This document shows positions 18,820 through 28,126 of a stretch of 64,000 nt of DNA, one piece after another. Below the pieces are notes generated by a model. The model was not told the origin of the DNA and did not search any database. It was given only the letters and a program-made list of their open reading frames with translations. Each line of letters begins with the position of its first letter. The stretch's first letter is position 1. A program made the translations under genes and the position numbers. This DNA is from JBEISR01 sp044371425. Its GTDB lineage: Bacteria; Planctomycetota; Planctomycetia; Pirellulales; Pirellulaceae. The DNA lies in NCBI GenBank assembly GCA_044371425.1, contig JBILTR010000026.1:1-64000 (forward strand). The letters run 5' to 3'.

Positions 18820-21504
18820 ATGGGTAGATCGCTCTGGAACCTCCCTCTCCTGTTGGCAGGATGCGTGACCTTCCTCTTGGGGACGGCCGCCAGCAACATG
18901 AAGGCGTTCGCCAAGGTATCGATGTCCTCACCGGGCATGCTCAACTACTCGGTGGTGCGTCCTGGCCAACAAGTTTTTCTCTCGGTGGAAGTGACCAACG
19001 ACACCGATGCTCAGGCCAGGGGGCGAGTCCTTGCGACGCTAGAGGAAGAGACCCGCATGCAGTTTGCTGGTGCGTTCCAACTGGAACCGGGGGAAAGGCA
19101 GCGCGTGGTGATTCCTGTGGGCGTTCCGGAAAGTGCCTATCCCGGCACCCGGATCGACGCTCAGGTGCGAATGGAACTAGAAGGACAGGAAGGCCAATCG
19201 GAAGCGGTAGTGGAAGAAGGGAAGGCGGTCTTCGAGACGATTCCTCTGTACGTCGATCCCGACGACCATGTGACACTGATGATGATGGAGACGAAGCCTC
19301 GGGAGCCATTTGACTGGCAGTGGCGAGCCGATGCGAGGCATTACAACTACGAACTGATGGTGGCATCGCGGGTTCAAGCTGGTTGGACTCGTCGCAGCGT
19401 GGAAGTGGCACCCCATCCCCTGCCGACCGACCCCGAGGCGTGGGATGTCTACGATTCGGCGATTCTTACGGATGAGGTATTCCTGCGCGACGCGGCGGCC
19501 ACAGGTGCGATCCAAAGCTGGGTGATGCGCGGTGGCAGGCTGTGGATTCTCCTCGATCAGCTCTTCCCGCTTGCGGCCAACACCGACGACCCCTTGCAAC
19601 GCCAAGCCATCAGCAACCTCCAGTCGCTGCTAGGCGGATCGGTCAAACTAGACATCCAGGACGACTGCTATTTGGATACCATTCAGATTGAGACTCGTGA
19701 ACCGCTGAATGCAAGTGCCGAAGAGCTGAACTACTCGGTCGACCCACCGGTGCGCATGCGTCGGGTGCTGATCGAAGGTGGCGAGGTGACTCACCGCATC
19801 GGCGGCTGGCCTCTAATCACCTGGGTTCCACTGGGCCAAGGGGAAGTGCTGATCACCACCATGGAAGCGCGGGGATGGCTGCGCGAACCGTCTCGCAAGC
19901 GGGGTGGGGATATGAGCGAGTTTTTCGATTTCGGTGAAACACCTACTGCAGGCCCTAGCGGCGGTCCCGCCGTCGCCACATTCCGTGGGCGCAAACGACC
20001 TCCCAACACCAAGGCAGGGATTGTGGTGGTGGAGCAGATGATGTCATCGGAATTCGCCGTGCGTCCTTGGTTGGGCGTCCTACCTTTGCGACTCTACGAA
20101 GCCAGGACGAAAGCGCAGGAGCGAGAAGCGCTTGCCAGCGCGGTGGTGGAACAGATCGGCGTTCCTGTGATTCCCAGAAGCTGGATGCTGGGATTTCTCG
20201 GCAGCTTCCTAGCCGCCACCGCAGCGCTCGGATGGTGGCTGCACCGAATCGGACATGTCGACCGCCTCGGTTGGGCGGCTCCCTTGCTGGCGATCGCCAT
20301 GGCGATCCCGGCATGGGCTGCCACGCAGTGGCTGCGAAAAGATCTCGCGCCCCAATGGTCCACCATGCAGATGGTGGATGGATCGGCCAATGTCGATCGA
20401 GTCGACGTCGATGCCACGATGGCGGTCTACCGCCCCGAAGCTGGCGCGCTCTCCTGGTCGACTGAAAAAGATGCCCAAGGCTCCTTCTCCCCCGAACTCG
20501 CTTCCGCCACCCCCAACCTGCGACTGGCTTCCGATCGGACTCGATGGAGCTGGGGGGCGGACCGCTGGCCGGCTGGGGTCTGGAACGTCGACCAGCGTTT
20601 TGAGCTGCCAGCGACTGGATTGGCGATGCGAGGCCAGTGGGTTCCAGGTGGATTGGAACTGCAGTGGATGAATGGACCAGACCGAGTCGGACGGCCTGAA
20701 CTGGAGGCGTTTGAGGATCTGCTGGTCCTTTGGCCGCCAGCCCAGGCCGCACTGGCCAAGAAAACAGGAGACGGAAAGTGGCTGGTGGATGCCGACGCGC
20801 TGGCCGATGGCGTCTCTTGGGTAGAAGGGACCTTGCTGGATGGAAGGCAACTGCTGCATCAGAAGATCTATGGAAGCCTCTTTGGCGATCGGATGCGCGA
20901 TCCTTTCACCGTTTCCTTGCCGCTGGTCTGTGGCTGGACCCGCTCTCTGCCAACCCCCTATCAGCTCGATCCTCCCCTGGACGGCAAGGGGGAGGCCCTC
21001 TGGAAGGTCCCGCTGCAGATCGCGCCGCCGCAACCGGGCAGCCGCATCGATATTCCCGGATGGATGGTCCGAGCCCGGTCGGCCCCCACGACCGAGGGCA
21101 AATCGATTGTCTTCCGCGACATACTCGGTAAATGGGCAGGCTCCTTCACTCAGCCCGCCCTTGCCGACCTAACCTTTGAACTTCCGCAGTCGGTCCCTGG
21201 CATGGTGATCGACTCGGCCATCCTTCGCCTGCGCGTTCTGGCACCCGAACGAACGCTTTCGGTTTCCTCGGTGATCGATGGCATGGTCGATCGACTGGAT
21301 CAGTGGACCAGTCCCACCGGATCGGTCACGGTGGAAATTCCCGAAGCGATTCGTCAGAAACTGCTCGATGGCAGCCTGATCCTGCGTGTTGAGCTTGGTC
21401 CGATGCTGCGCAAATCGGAATCGTCCGAGGCGCCGGCTGCTATTGCATGGACCGTCGAGTCGATGCGCATGGATGTCCAAGCGTCGATTCCATCCAACCC
21501 CTGA
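18820..21504 (+). CDS. Large membrane-anchored protein of an ABC-2 export operon, function unknown
   Basis: 894 aa from the chosen start, which gives a good signal peptide (WNLPLLLAGCVTFLLGTAAS). The N-terminal third looks like beta-sandwich repeats (VVRPGQQVFLSVEVTNDTDA). A Rossmann-like stretch WDVYDSAILTDEVFL...SWVMRGGRLWILLDQL resembles the glutamine-amidotransferase-like domain seen in proteins beside gliding/export ABC transporters. Two membrane segments at about 455-475 and 485-505 precede a second extracytoplasmic region. It is followed after 58 bp by an ABC ATPase. The starts at 18619 and 18754 are alternatives. The family name is not recognised; a transporter accessory role is inferred from position. 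Confidence 0.7.
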   Translation: MGRSLWNLPLLLAGCVTFLLGTAASNMKAFAKVSMSSPGMLNYSVVRPGQQVFLSVEVTNDTDAQARGRVLATLEEETRMQFAGAFQLEPGERQRVVIPVGVPESAYPGTRIDAQVRMELEGQEGQSEAVVEEGKAVFETIPLYVDPDDHVTLMMMETKPREPFDWQWRADARHYNYELMVASRVQAGWTRRSVEVAPHPLPTDPEAWDVYDSAILTDEVFLRDAAATGAIQSWVMRGGRLWILLDQLFPLAANTDDPLQRQAISNLQSLLGGSVKLDIQDDCYLDTIQIETREPLNASAEELNYSVDPPVRMRRVLIEGGEVTHRIGGWPLITWVPLGQGEVLITTMEARGWLREPSRKRGGDMSEFFDFGETPTAGPSGGPAVATFRGRKRPPNTKAGIVVVEQMMSSEFAVRPWLGVLPLRLYEARTKAQEREALASAVVEQIGVPVIPRSWMLGFLGSFLAATAALGWWLHRIGHVDRLGWAAPLLAIAMAIPAWAATQWLRKDLAPQWSTMQMVDGSANVDRVDVDATMAVYRPEAGALSWSTEKDAQGSFSPELASATPNLRLASDRTRWSWGADRWPAGVWNVDQRFELPATGLAMRGQWVPGGLELQWMNGPDRVGRPELEAFEDLLVLWPPAQAALAKKTGDGKWLVDADALADGVSWVEGTLLDGRQLLHQKIYGSLFGDRMRDPFTVSLPLVCGWTRSLPTPYQLDPPLDGKGEALWKVPLQIAPPQPGSRIDIPGWMVRARSAPTTEGKSIVFRDILGKWAGSFTQPALADLTFELPQSVPGMVIDSAILRLRVLAPERTLSVSSVIDGMVDRLDQWTSPTGSVTVEIPEAIRQKLLDGSLILRVELGPMLRKSESSEAPAAIAWTVESMRMDVQASIPSNP

Positions 21505-21562
21505 TTTCGAATCGACTCCGCAAGCCCCCCGTCCTGTTTTCTTCGTTCCAAGGATTCCGCCG

Positions 21563-22525
21563 ATGGATCATTCTCCAGTCGTCGACATCAAGAACCTCAC
21601 CAAACGTTATGGGGAGTTCACTGCGCTGGACGATTTGACGATGCATGTCGATTCGGGCCAGATCCTCGGTTTCATCGGCCCCAACGGCGCGGGAAAAACG
21701 ACGACCATCAAGATTCTGGTGGGAATGAGCCTACCGACGTCCGGGACGGCTAGGATCGCCGGCATCGACTGTTCGTCCGGCGCTTCCCAGATCAAGCGGC
21801 TGGTTGGCTACATGCCCGACCGCTTTGGTTCGTATGACAACATGCGAGTGACCGAGTACCTCGATTTCTTCGCAGCCGCCTATGGGATTCCCTATCGCCA
21901 GCGAAAGCAGCGGATCGAAGAGGTGCTAGAGACCACATCGGCTCAGTACATGCGCGACCGCTATGTGGAAAGCCTCAGCCACGGTATGCAGCAGCGCATC
22001 GGGATCGCTCGCGTCCTGATCCACGACCCCAAGGTGCTGATCCTCGATGAACCGGCTAACGGCCTCGACCCACAGGCCCGCATCGAAATGCGAGAGCTAC
22101 TGCTGAAACTGGCTGCCAGCGGCAAGACACTGATTGTCACCAGCCACATCCTCCCCGAACTGGCTCGCATCTGCAGCACCGTCGCCATCATCACCGGTGG
22201 GAAACTACGAGCCTTCGGGACTCTGGATCAGGTGATGCATTCGCTCTGTCCCAAACGCACCTTCGAGGTGCAGCTGGCCGACCGCGCCGATTGTGGCAAA
22301 TGCCATGCGTTCTTGGAGTCGATGGGCAATGGCCTGGAGGACCTGCAAAGCAGCCAAGCGGAAGGGGTCGTCCGGTTCAGCTCCCAGAAGGACGAACAAT
22401 CGCTTGGCGAGATCCTCCGGGAGATGATCGGCGCCGGACTTTCGGTCACGCAGTTTCGTGAGGTGCCAAGCGACCTGGAAGATGCCTTCCTGAGCGTGGC
22501 CAAGCCGATGGGAGCGACAGCATGA
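21563..22525 (+). CDS. ABC transporter ATP-binding protein (ABC-2 type)
   Basis: 320-aa nucleotide-binding subunit. Walker A GPNGAGKTTT, Q-loop region, signature LSHGMQQRIGIARVL (a variant of LSGGQ), Walker B VLILDEPANGLDP and the H-loop TSHILPEL are all intact. The ATG at 21563 is chosen because the conserved VDIKNLTKRYGEF begins directly after it; upstream residues in this frame look non-coding. The stop overlaps the permease start by ATGA. Confidence 0.93.
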   Translation: MDHSPVVDIKNLTKRYGEFTALDDLTMHVDSGQILGFIGPNGAGKTTTIKILVGMSLPTSGTARIAGIDCSSGASQIKRLVGYMPDRFGSYDNMRVTEYLDFFAAAYGIPYRQRKQRIEEVLETTSAQYMRDRYVESLSHGMQQRIGIARVLIHDPKVLILDEPANGLDPQARIEMRELLLKLAASGKTLIVTSHILPELARICSTVAIITGGKLRAFGTLDQVMHSLCPKRTFEVQLADRADCGKCHAFLESMGNGLEDLQSSQAEGVVRFSSQKDEQSLGEILREMIGAGLSVTQFREVPSDLEDAFLSVAKPMGATA

Positions 22526-24246
22526 ACTGGTTGGACAACCCTGTGATGCGCCGCGAGTGGCGCGAACGAGTCCGTTCCTGGAAGTTTCTTGCTGCATTTC
22601 TCACCGTCGGCGGATTGGCCGCGCTGGTGGTCCTCCTTCGCTGGCCACAGATCGCGTCGCTGGGCAACACCGCGACGGCGGGCGACCTGGGGGGAGCTAG
22701 CGGTTCAGGGATCACTGCCGCCGTGCTGTCTCAGGGCACGATGGATGTCTTCCGCCCACTGGCCTTCGGACTGGCCGCCACGATCGCGGCGCTGGTTCCC
22801 GCCTTTCCCGCCACATCGATCGTCCGCGAACGGCGGCGGGGAACGCTGGCGATGCTGCTGCAAAGTCCACTACATCCGTTTGCAATCTACGCCGGAAAAT
22901 GGCTGGTCAACGTCGCCATTGCCTGCGCCCTGATCTCGGCCAGCCTCCCTGCCATCGCTGCCACCCACATGCTGGGCGGGTTGTCGTTTCGATCCCATGT
23001 GCTGCCACTGCTGGGAATTCTTGTGCTGATGGTGATGGTCTTCAGCGCGGTGGGACTTTGGATCAGTAGCCGAGCCCAGAGTGCGGATGGCGCTCTCCGG
23101 TGGACCTATGCCGCAGTGCTGGCCATCGCTGTGCTCAGCCTGATCCCCTCAATCCTCTGGACCGCAGGCAGCGGCGCCATGCCCGGCTTAGGGAAGTGGC
23201 TTCGCGCCTGCTCCCCGCTCTCCGCCATCCAGGAAGTGTTAGGTCAGGGTGCCAGCGGCGGAGAAGGAATTCTTCAAACCAGCGGTTGGTTGGGACCCTA
23301 TGCCCTGGCCAGCGGCCTGATGATCGCGGCAGCCGCAGCGGCGACGCTTTGGGAACTTCGCGTCCAGAATCTGGAGAAGAATCGATCGGCAGGTCGCGTG
23401 ACCAACGAACAATCGTCGGGAGTTCAGTGGTTCCGACGGCTGGCGTTTCTAGTCGACCCCAAACGCCGATCCTCAGGCATCCCTCCCTTGGTCAATCCGG
23501 TCCTGGTCAAAGAGTTTCGCACCCGCAAATTTGGACGACTCCACTGGCTTCTTCGCATCGTCGCCCTTTGTGCCATCGGCTCTTTGGGGCTGACGGTGAT
23601 CACCGCCACAGGCACCGTCGCCTGGGGCGCGCCAAGGATCGTCGCTGCGATGGTGATTTTGCAGTTGGCTTTGCTGTTGCTCTTCGGACCCAGCCTCGCC
23701 TCCGGCCTGATCGCGGGAGAAATGGAGAGTGGTGGCTGGGTGCAACTTTGCATGACACCGCTGAAAGCAGCAAAAATTGTCACCGGGAAGGTGATGAGCG
23801 TCGTTTGGACGCTGCTGCTGATCCTGCTGGCGACCCTGCCGGGCTACTTCGCCATGGGCTACATTCAGCCGGAGCTAAAGACACAGCTGATTCACGTCGT
23901 CGCTTCGCTACTTCTCTCAGGTGCCATGATCCTGGCCGTCAGCGCTTGCTGCAGTGCCTATCAGAAGACCACCGCCGTCGCCACAGCAACCAGTTACGGA
24001 ATCCTGCTGGCTCTGCTGGCCGGAACCTTTCTTGTCTGGGTCGCTCGCGACAAACCCTTCGGTAAAGAATTCGTCGAGAAAACACTGACGCTGAACCCCG
24101 CCGCCGCAGCTCTCTCAGAAATCCGCATGCCCGGTTTTGAAACCTACCAATTGGTCCCTCAAGCCTGGTATGTCAGTATCGCGATCACCCTCTTCTGCTT
24201 CCTTCTGCTTGGATTTCGAACATGGCAACTGACGCGACCCAAGTGA
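22522..24246 (+). CDS. ABC-2 type transporter permease
   Basis: 574-aa polytopic membrane protein that should pair with the preceding ATPase. It starts NPVMRREWRERVRSWKF, typical of ABC-2 permeases, and has two halves, each with a short cytoplasmic start (the second at LVNPVLVKEFRTRKFGRLHW) and about six hydrophobic segments, suggesting an internal duplication. The cargo is unknown. It overlaps the ATPase by 4 bp and the next gene by 25 bp. Confidence 0.88.
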   Translation: MNWLDNPVMRREWRERVRSWKFLAAFLTVGGLAALVVLLRWPQIASLGNTATAGDLGGASGSGITAAVLSQGTMDVFRPLAFGLAATIAALVPAFPATSIVRERRRGTLAMLLQSPLHPFAIYAGKWLVNVAIACALISASLPAIAATHMLGGLSFRSHVLPLLGILVLMVMVFSAVGLWISSRAQSADGALRWTYAAVLAIAVLSLIPSILWTAGSGAMPGLGKWLRACSPLSAIQEVLGQGASGGEGILQTSGWLGPYALASGLMIAAAAAATLWELRVQNLEKNRSAGRVTNEQSSGVQWFRRLAFLVDPKRRSSGIPPLVNPVLVKEFRTRKFGRLHWLLRIVALCAIGSLGLTVITATGTVAWGAPRIVAAMVILQLALLLLFGPSLASGLIAGEMESGGWVQLCMTPLKAAKIVTGKVMSVVWTLLLILLATLPGYFAMGYIQPELKTQLIHVVASLLLSGAMILAVSACCSAYQKTTAVATATSYGILLALLAGTFLVWVARDKPFGKEFVEKTLTLNPAAAALSEIRMPGFETYQLVPQAWYVSIAITLFCFLLLGFRTWQLTRPK

Positions 24247-25982
24247 CCGGCAGTAAAAACTCCCAAACGCGAAAGACCCAAAAGCGGTTTGCCCAACTCA
24301 TGGCATTCGCTCTGTTCGTGCTGGGTTGGTCCAAAGCCGAAATGGTCTGCGCGGAAGATCCGTCCATCCCATCGGTGTCGTATCAGTTCCTGATCGATCC
24401 AATCGCACTCGATTGGTCGGGCAGCCCCAAAGGAGAAGTACCCGATTGGTCCGATCGCTGGCTGACCAGCGATCGGTTGGAGGATCGGCTGGTCAGCGTG
24501 CAGGTGGCTGGCGCGCGACTGGATGCAGGGCTGGATGTGCCGCAGGAATTCGGGCCGATGGTAAGCCGTTGGTTGAACGATTCGCCGCTGCCGGTTCTCC
24601 GGCGCGCCCTGGTGTCGACTAGTCTTCGTCTGAAGCGTCCGGAGGATATCCCGACGCTACTCCAGATCGCACAAAACGATGGGCCCCTGGGGGCGGTGAT
24701 CGAGTCGCAGATGATGGGTTGGAAACCAGAAGCATTGGAGGAAGTGTGGCGGAAGCGAGTCACCGAAGGGACAGCCCTCAGCCCCAGCATGCAGCTGGCA
24801 TTGGAAGGCTTGGCGTCTCTCGGAAAAAAAGAGGACCTTCCTGCCATCGAGGCGGTGATGGAGAAGCACCCGGAGGCGACCGTGCGGCGGGAAGCAGCGG
24901 CCGCAATCGGTCGTATCGATCCGATTCGTGGCAACCAAATCGCCTCTCCATCGATCCCTCAACCCGATACGATCGACTCCGCGCAGGCCGATCTCCTACT
25001 GGGACTGATCGGCCCATCCCCTTCCGCCGAAGCGATCGGAGTCTGCGAAGCAGTCGCCCGTTGCAACAGCTACCCCAATGCAGCCACCGCCCTGAGACGA
25101 CTCGCCACCATCGATGATTCCAAGGCGAAAGAGATCGCGCGAAGTTGCAGCGATCTTGACGACAGCCAGTGGATCGATGCGTCGATCGATGTGCTTCAAT
25201 CTCCACCCTCCATCGACGACCTTCCTAAATGGCTTCGATGGTTAGGCAATCCCAATCGCCACCTTCGCGATCGCGTCAGTCGGGTGCTGACGCAATTGCG
25301 CCAAGAGGAATCCCAGCGGCCCAAGATCGACCAGGAGATCGATCAGATTCTCCAGAATGGGACGGCTAAAGCGATCGAGCAGTCGATGATTCTTTCGGTG
25401 CTGTGGGATCGACGCGAGGCGCTTCCACATATTCTGAATCGGCTGGATGATCCACTGCCAGACCTTTCGGTCTCTGCGGCATGGGCCACCAGCCACCTTG
25501 CCCATCAGCAGTCCGACCTCGATGCGATTCGGGAACGATTGACGGCCTATGTGGAGGCGACGATCGATCCCGACCGCAAGTCGATCGCGCCGGCCAGCGA
25601 CTACCATCGGATCGCGCATCTGATGGAGCTGATGGGAAGGCATCAGCAGGAAACGGCCTTGCCGCTGCTGGAGCGATTCATCCCTAAGGAGTCTCCTTTC
25701 CCCACCTTTTCGCGATGCGCCGCCTTTTGGGCAATCGGTGCAATCCAAAAGGATAAGCCCGATGCGTCCCAACGCGCGGCGATCGAACAAAGGGTGCTCG
25801 ATTTTGCCAGTCAGAACCCCGAAAAGATCTATGTTCGCGCCATCGGCACGATGGCGCTAGGAAAAATGGGAAATCCTGATTCCATCTCCAAGTTGGTTCA
25901 GATGCCCGAGCCACCGCATAGCCCCATCGGCACCGCCAAGGAGTGGGCGATCCAGCGACTGGAAGGGATGGCAAAGCCTTGA
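24222..25982 (+). CDS. Secreted HEAT-repeat-like protein, last gene of the export operon
   Basis: 586 aa. A basic N-terminus and hydrophobic stretch (about 24-38, ending near AEMVCAEDPS) look like a signal peptide. The rest is a run of roughly 35-residue alpha-helical pairs such as LPAIEAVMEKHPEATVRREA and LLERFIPKES, in the style of HEAT repeats, which usually serve as protein-binding scaffolds. The gene overlaps the permease by 25 bp, so it is very probably co-translated with the transporter. An alternative start at 24300 would give a shorter signal peptide. Confidence 0.7.
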   Translation: MATDATQVTGSKNSQTRKTQKRFAQLMAFALFVLGWSKAEMVCAEDPSIPSVSYQFLIDPIALDWSGSPKGEVPDWSDRWLTSDRLEDRLVSVQVAGARLDAGLDVPQEFGPMVSRWLNDSPLPVLRRALVSTSLRLKRPEDIPTLLQIAQNDGPLGAVIESQMMGWKPEALEEVWRKRVTEGTALSPSMQLALEGLASLGKKEDLPAIEAVMEKHPEATVRREAAAAIGRIDPIRGNQIASPSIPQPDTIDSAQADLLLGLIGPSPSAEAIGVCEAVARCNSYPNAATALRRLATIDDSKAKEIARSCSDLDDSQWIDASIDVLQSPPSIDDLPKWLRWLGNPNRHLRDRVSRVLTQLRQEESQRPKIDQEIDQILQNGTAKAIEQSMILSVLWDRREALPHILNRLDDPLPDLSVSAAWATSHLAHQQSDLDAIRERLTAYVEATIDPDRKSIAPASDYHRIAHLMELMGRHQQETALPLLERFIPKESPFPTFSRCAAFWAIGAIQKDKPDASQRAAIEQRVLDFASQNPEKIYVRAIGTMALGKMGNPDSISKLVQMPEPPHSPIGTAKEWAIQRLEGMAKP

Positions 25983-26110
25983 TCGGAAGCGGATCTGCGC
26001 CGACTGAAAGGATCGCTGTGGCCCCTGATCCACCGCGTGGCAGTTAGAAACGATTTCGTGCGATCCGAACGATAGGAAAACTCAGTTTCTTCTGTGGTAA
26101 GAAAGGTTCG

Positions 26111-27016
26111 ATGATGAGAAAGCACCAGTTCGATCTTCGATCGCTGCTCCCCCTGCTGCTTTGGATAGCAACTGCAAGTTTTAGCGATCGCCTGCTGGCC
26201 GTCGAAGGAGAGGTCTTTCTGCTTTGGGAACAGGGGGCTCCAGGCGCTCTGGGACAGGAGCCGAAGGACAAGCCCCAGGTGACGCTGCATCGTTTGCCGG
26301 GAGTCGATCGAGCGCCGCTATTGATCATCTGCCCGGGTGGTGGTTACGGCGGATTGGCGATGGATCATGAAGGGCACCAGATCGTCGCTTGGGCTCTGGA
26401 AAATGGGATGTCGGCCTTGCTGTGTGAGTACCGGCATCGAGGCAAGGGGTACGGTCATCCTGCCCCGCTTCAAGACGCGCAGCGCGCCATCCGCCTGGCT
26501 CGCACCCGCGCCGATCAATGGAATATCGACCCCACGAAAATCGGGATCCTTGGCTTCTCCGCAGGTGGCCACCTCGTCTCCACCGTCATCACCCATTTCG
26601 ATGCGGGAGATCCAGCAGCGGCCGATCCCATCGCCCGTGCGTCCTCCCGACCCGACTTCGCGATCCTCTGCTATCCTGTGATCGCTTTCGATCAACCATT
26701 CACCCATGGAGGTAGCCAGAAAAACCTGCTCGGTGAAAACCCGGATCCCGCACTGGTTGCCTCTCTTTCCTCGGAACGTCAGGTCAAATCCGATACACCT
26801 CCAACTTTCCTCTTCCATACCCAGGAAGACAAACCGGTGCCTCCTCAAAACAGCTTGGTCTTTTATCAGGCGATGGTGGAGAAGGGAGTGCCAGGCGAGC
26901 TGCATTTGTTTGAGAAAGGGCCGCATGGAGTGGGGCTGGCCAAGTCGATTCCGGGGACTGCGGAGTGGCCGAACCTGTGCCTGAAGTGGCTGCGTTCTAG
27001 AGGCTTTGTGAAATGA
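26111..27016 (+). CDS. Secreted alpha/beta-hydrolase, acetyl esterase/carbohydrate esterase type
   Basis: 301 aa with an N-terminal signal peptide (LLPLLLWIATASF, ending near residue 30). The catalytic elements are in order: oxyanion-hole loop CPGGGYGG (74-81), nucleophile elbow GFSAGGH (Ser150), the aspartate in HTQEDKPVPP (D240) and the histidine in GPHGVG (H272). This pattern fits the esterase/lipase BD-FAE group, often annotated acetyl-xylan esterase. Removal of acetyl groups from polysaccharide outside the cytoplasm is a reasonable inference, but the substrate is not shown by the sequence. Confidence 0.87.
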   Translation: MMRKHQFDLRSLLPLLLWIATASFSDRLLAVEGEVFLLWEQGAPGALGQEPKDKPQVTLHRLPGVDRAPLLIICPGGGYGGLAMDHEGHQIVAWALENGMSALLCEYRHRGKGYGHPAPLQDAQRAIRLARTRADQWNIDPTKIGILGFSAGGHLVSTVITHFDAGDPAAADPIARASSRPDFAILCYPVIAFDQPFTHGGSQKNLLGENPDPALVASLSSERQVKSDTPPTFLFHTQEDKPVPPQNSLVFYQAMVEKGVPGELHLFEKGPHGVGLAKSIPGTAEWPNLCLKWLRSRGFVK

Positions 27017-27017
27017 G

Positions 27018-27833
27018 GTGTCGGTGAGCGATCAACCGCAGGTGGGCGATATCGAGCTGGAGTTAGGCGTGCCATTTCCCGGAGCGATCGTCTCACAGGA
27101 ACATTGGACTCAACCTGCTTTGCATCGATTGCCCGAAGGACCGATCGACTGGGTCAAGCTGTTTGAACGCAATGCACCGCGCATTCTCGACCTAGGCTGC
27201 GGCAATGGACGATTCTTGATCGCATCGGCTCTCAGGCATCCAGAATGGGATCATGTCGGAATCGATGTGCTCCCGGTGGTGCTTCGTTATGCCACGCGCC
27301 GCGCCCGGCAGCGAGGGCTTGCCAATCTCAAACTGGCGGCATGCGACGGCATCGGATTCCTCACCCGCCATTGCCGCGATCACGATTTCCACGAAATCCA
27401 CCTCTACCATCCCCAGCCTTTTCTGGGCACCGGAGCCGAGGCGCGGCGCTTGGTCGATCGGAACTGGATCGAACAGGTGCTGCGTGTCCTTGCACCGAAC
27501 GGCAAACTTTTCGTGCAGACCGATAACGCGGCGTACTGGAATTACCTGCTGCAGGTTCTGTCGATGGTGATGGACGTCGAGCCGGTTTTGCAGCCCTGGC
27601 CTGAAGATCCCCAGGGAAGGACGCGCCGTGAGATCATCGCAACACAGAAGGGACTGAGGATCTATCGAGCCGTAGCGACCCCCAAGGCAGGCTTCAGTCC
27701 CGAAGCCTTAAGGGATTTGCTCCACCAAATCCCTGATCCCGTGTTTGATGCCCGCCATGACAAAAATCCGAAGGGTTGGACACGCAAAGGCGGCTCACGC
27801 CGCAACCGCCGGCGTGGCGATCGCCGATCGTAA
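27018..27833 (+). CDS. trmB: tRNA (guanine-N7-)-methyltransferase, divergent TrmB
   Basis: 271 aa. The SAM-binding motif is ILDLGCGNGRFL, followed by the acidic loop VGIDVLP. The order of later motifs, IHLYHPQPF, then NWIEQVLRVLAPNGKLFVQTDN, follows TrmB, which makes m7G46 in tRNA. The usual FPDPWPK motif is changed here to YHPQPFL, so the assignment is by overall layout. The C-terminus is very basic. Translation starts at GTG, 1 bp after the esterase stop (27018, or the in-frame GTG at 27024), so the two genes are coupled. Confidence 0.75.
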   Translation: MSVSDQPQVGDIELELGVPFPGAIVSQEHWTQPALHRLPEGPIDWVKLFERNAPRILDLGCGNGRFLIASALRHPEWDHVGIDVLPVVLRYATRRARQRGLANLKLAACDGIGFLTRHCRDHDFHEIHLYHPQPFLGTGAEARRLVDRNWIEQVLRVLAPNGKLFVQTDNAAYWNYLLQVLSMVMDVEPVLQPWPEDPQGRTRREIIATQKGLRIYRAVATPKAGFSPEALRDLLHQIPDPVFDARHDKNPKGWTRKGGSRRNRRRGDRRS

Positions 27834-28126
27834 ACCAAGGCTCATCGAAGATGAGGATGGTGCGCGAACGATCAAACCACCTTCCCAATCTCTGTGACTC
27901 CGTGCCTCCGTGAGACACCTCCGTCGGATCGAAAGGCAACGTCACGAGGCTGGTTTTCTTGCCTCTCACGGAGGCACCAAGGGCACGGAGGAAAAGCCAG
28001 GGATGGAAGTAGAAGTGATCGCGTGATAGGGAATTGAATCCACGCTTAAAGAATCGCATCATCTTCTCAATCTCTGTGCCTCCGTGCCTCTGTGAGATCC
28101 CTCTTCGTCTGGCAAGCCAAAGCGAT
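27834..28126. repeat. CTCCGTG-type dispersed repeats in the gap after trmB
   Basis: About 27889-27995 holds a left arm (TCTGTGACTCCGTGCCTCCGTGAG), a spacer and the complementary right arm (CTCACGGAGGCACCAAGGGCACGGAG). A second, partial left arm is at about 28071-28096. It is the same family as the element at 15.4 kb. It lies between two convergent genes and could act as a bidirectional terminator. Confidence 0.75.

Noticed and set aside
21500..21530. TTTCGAATCGACTCC, like a tRNA T-loop
   Set aside because: No matching acceptor, D or anticodon stems can be formed around it.
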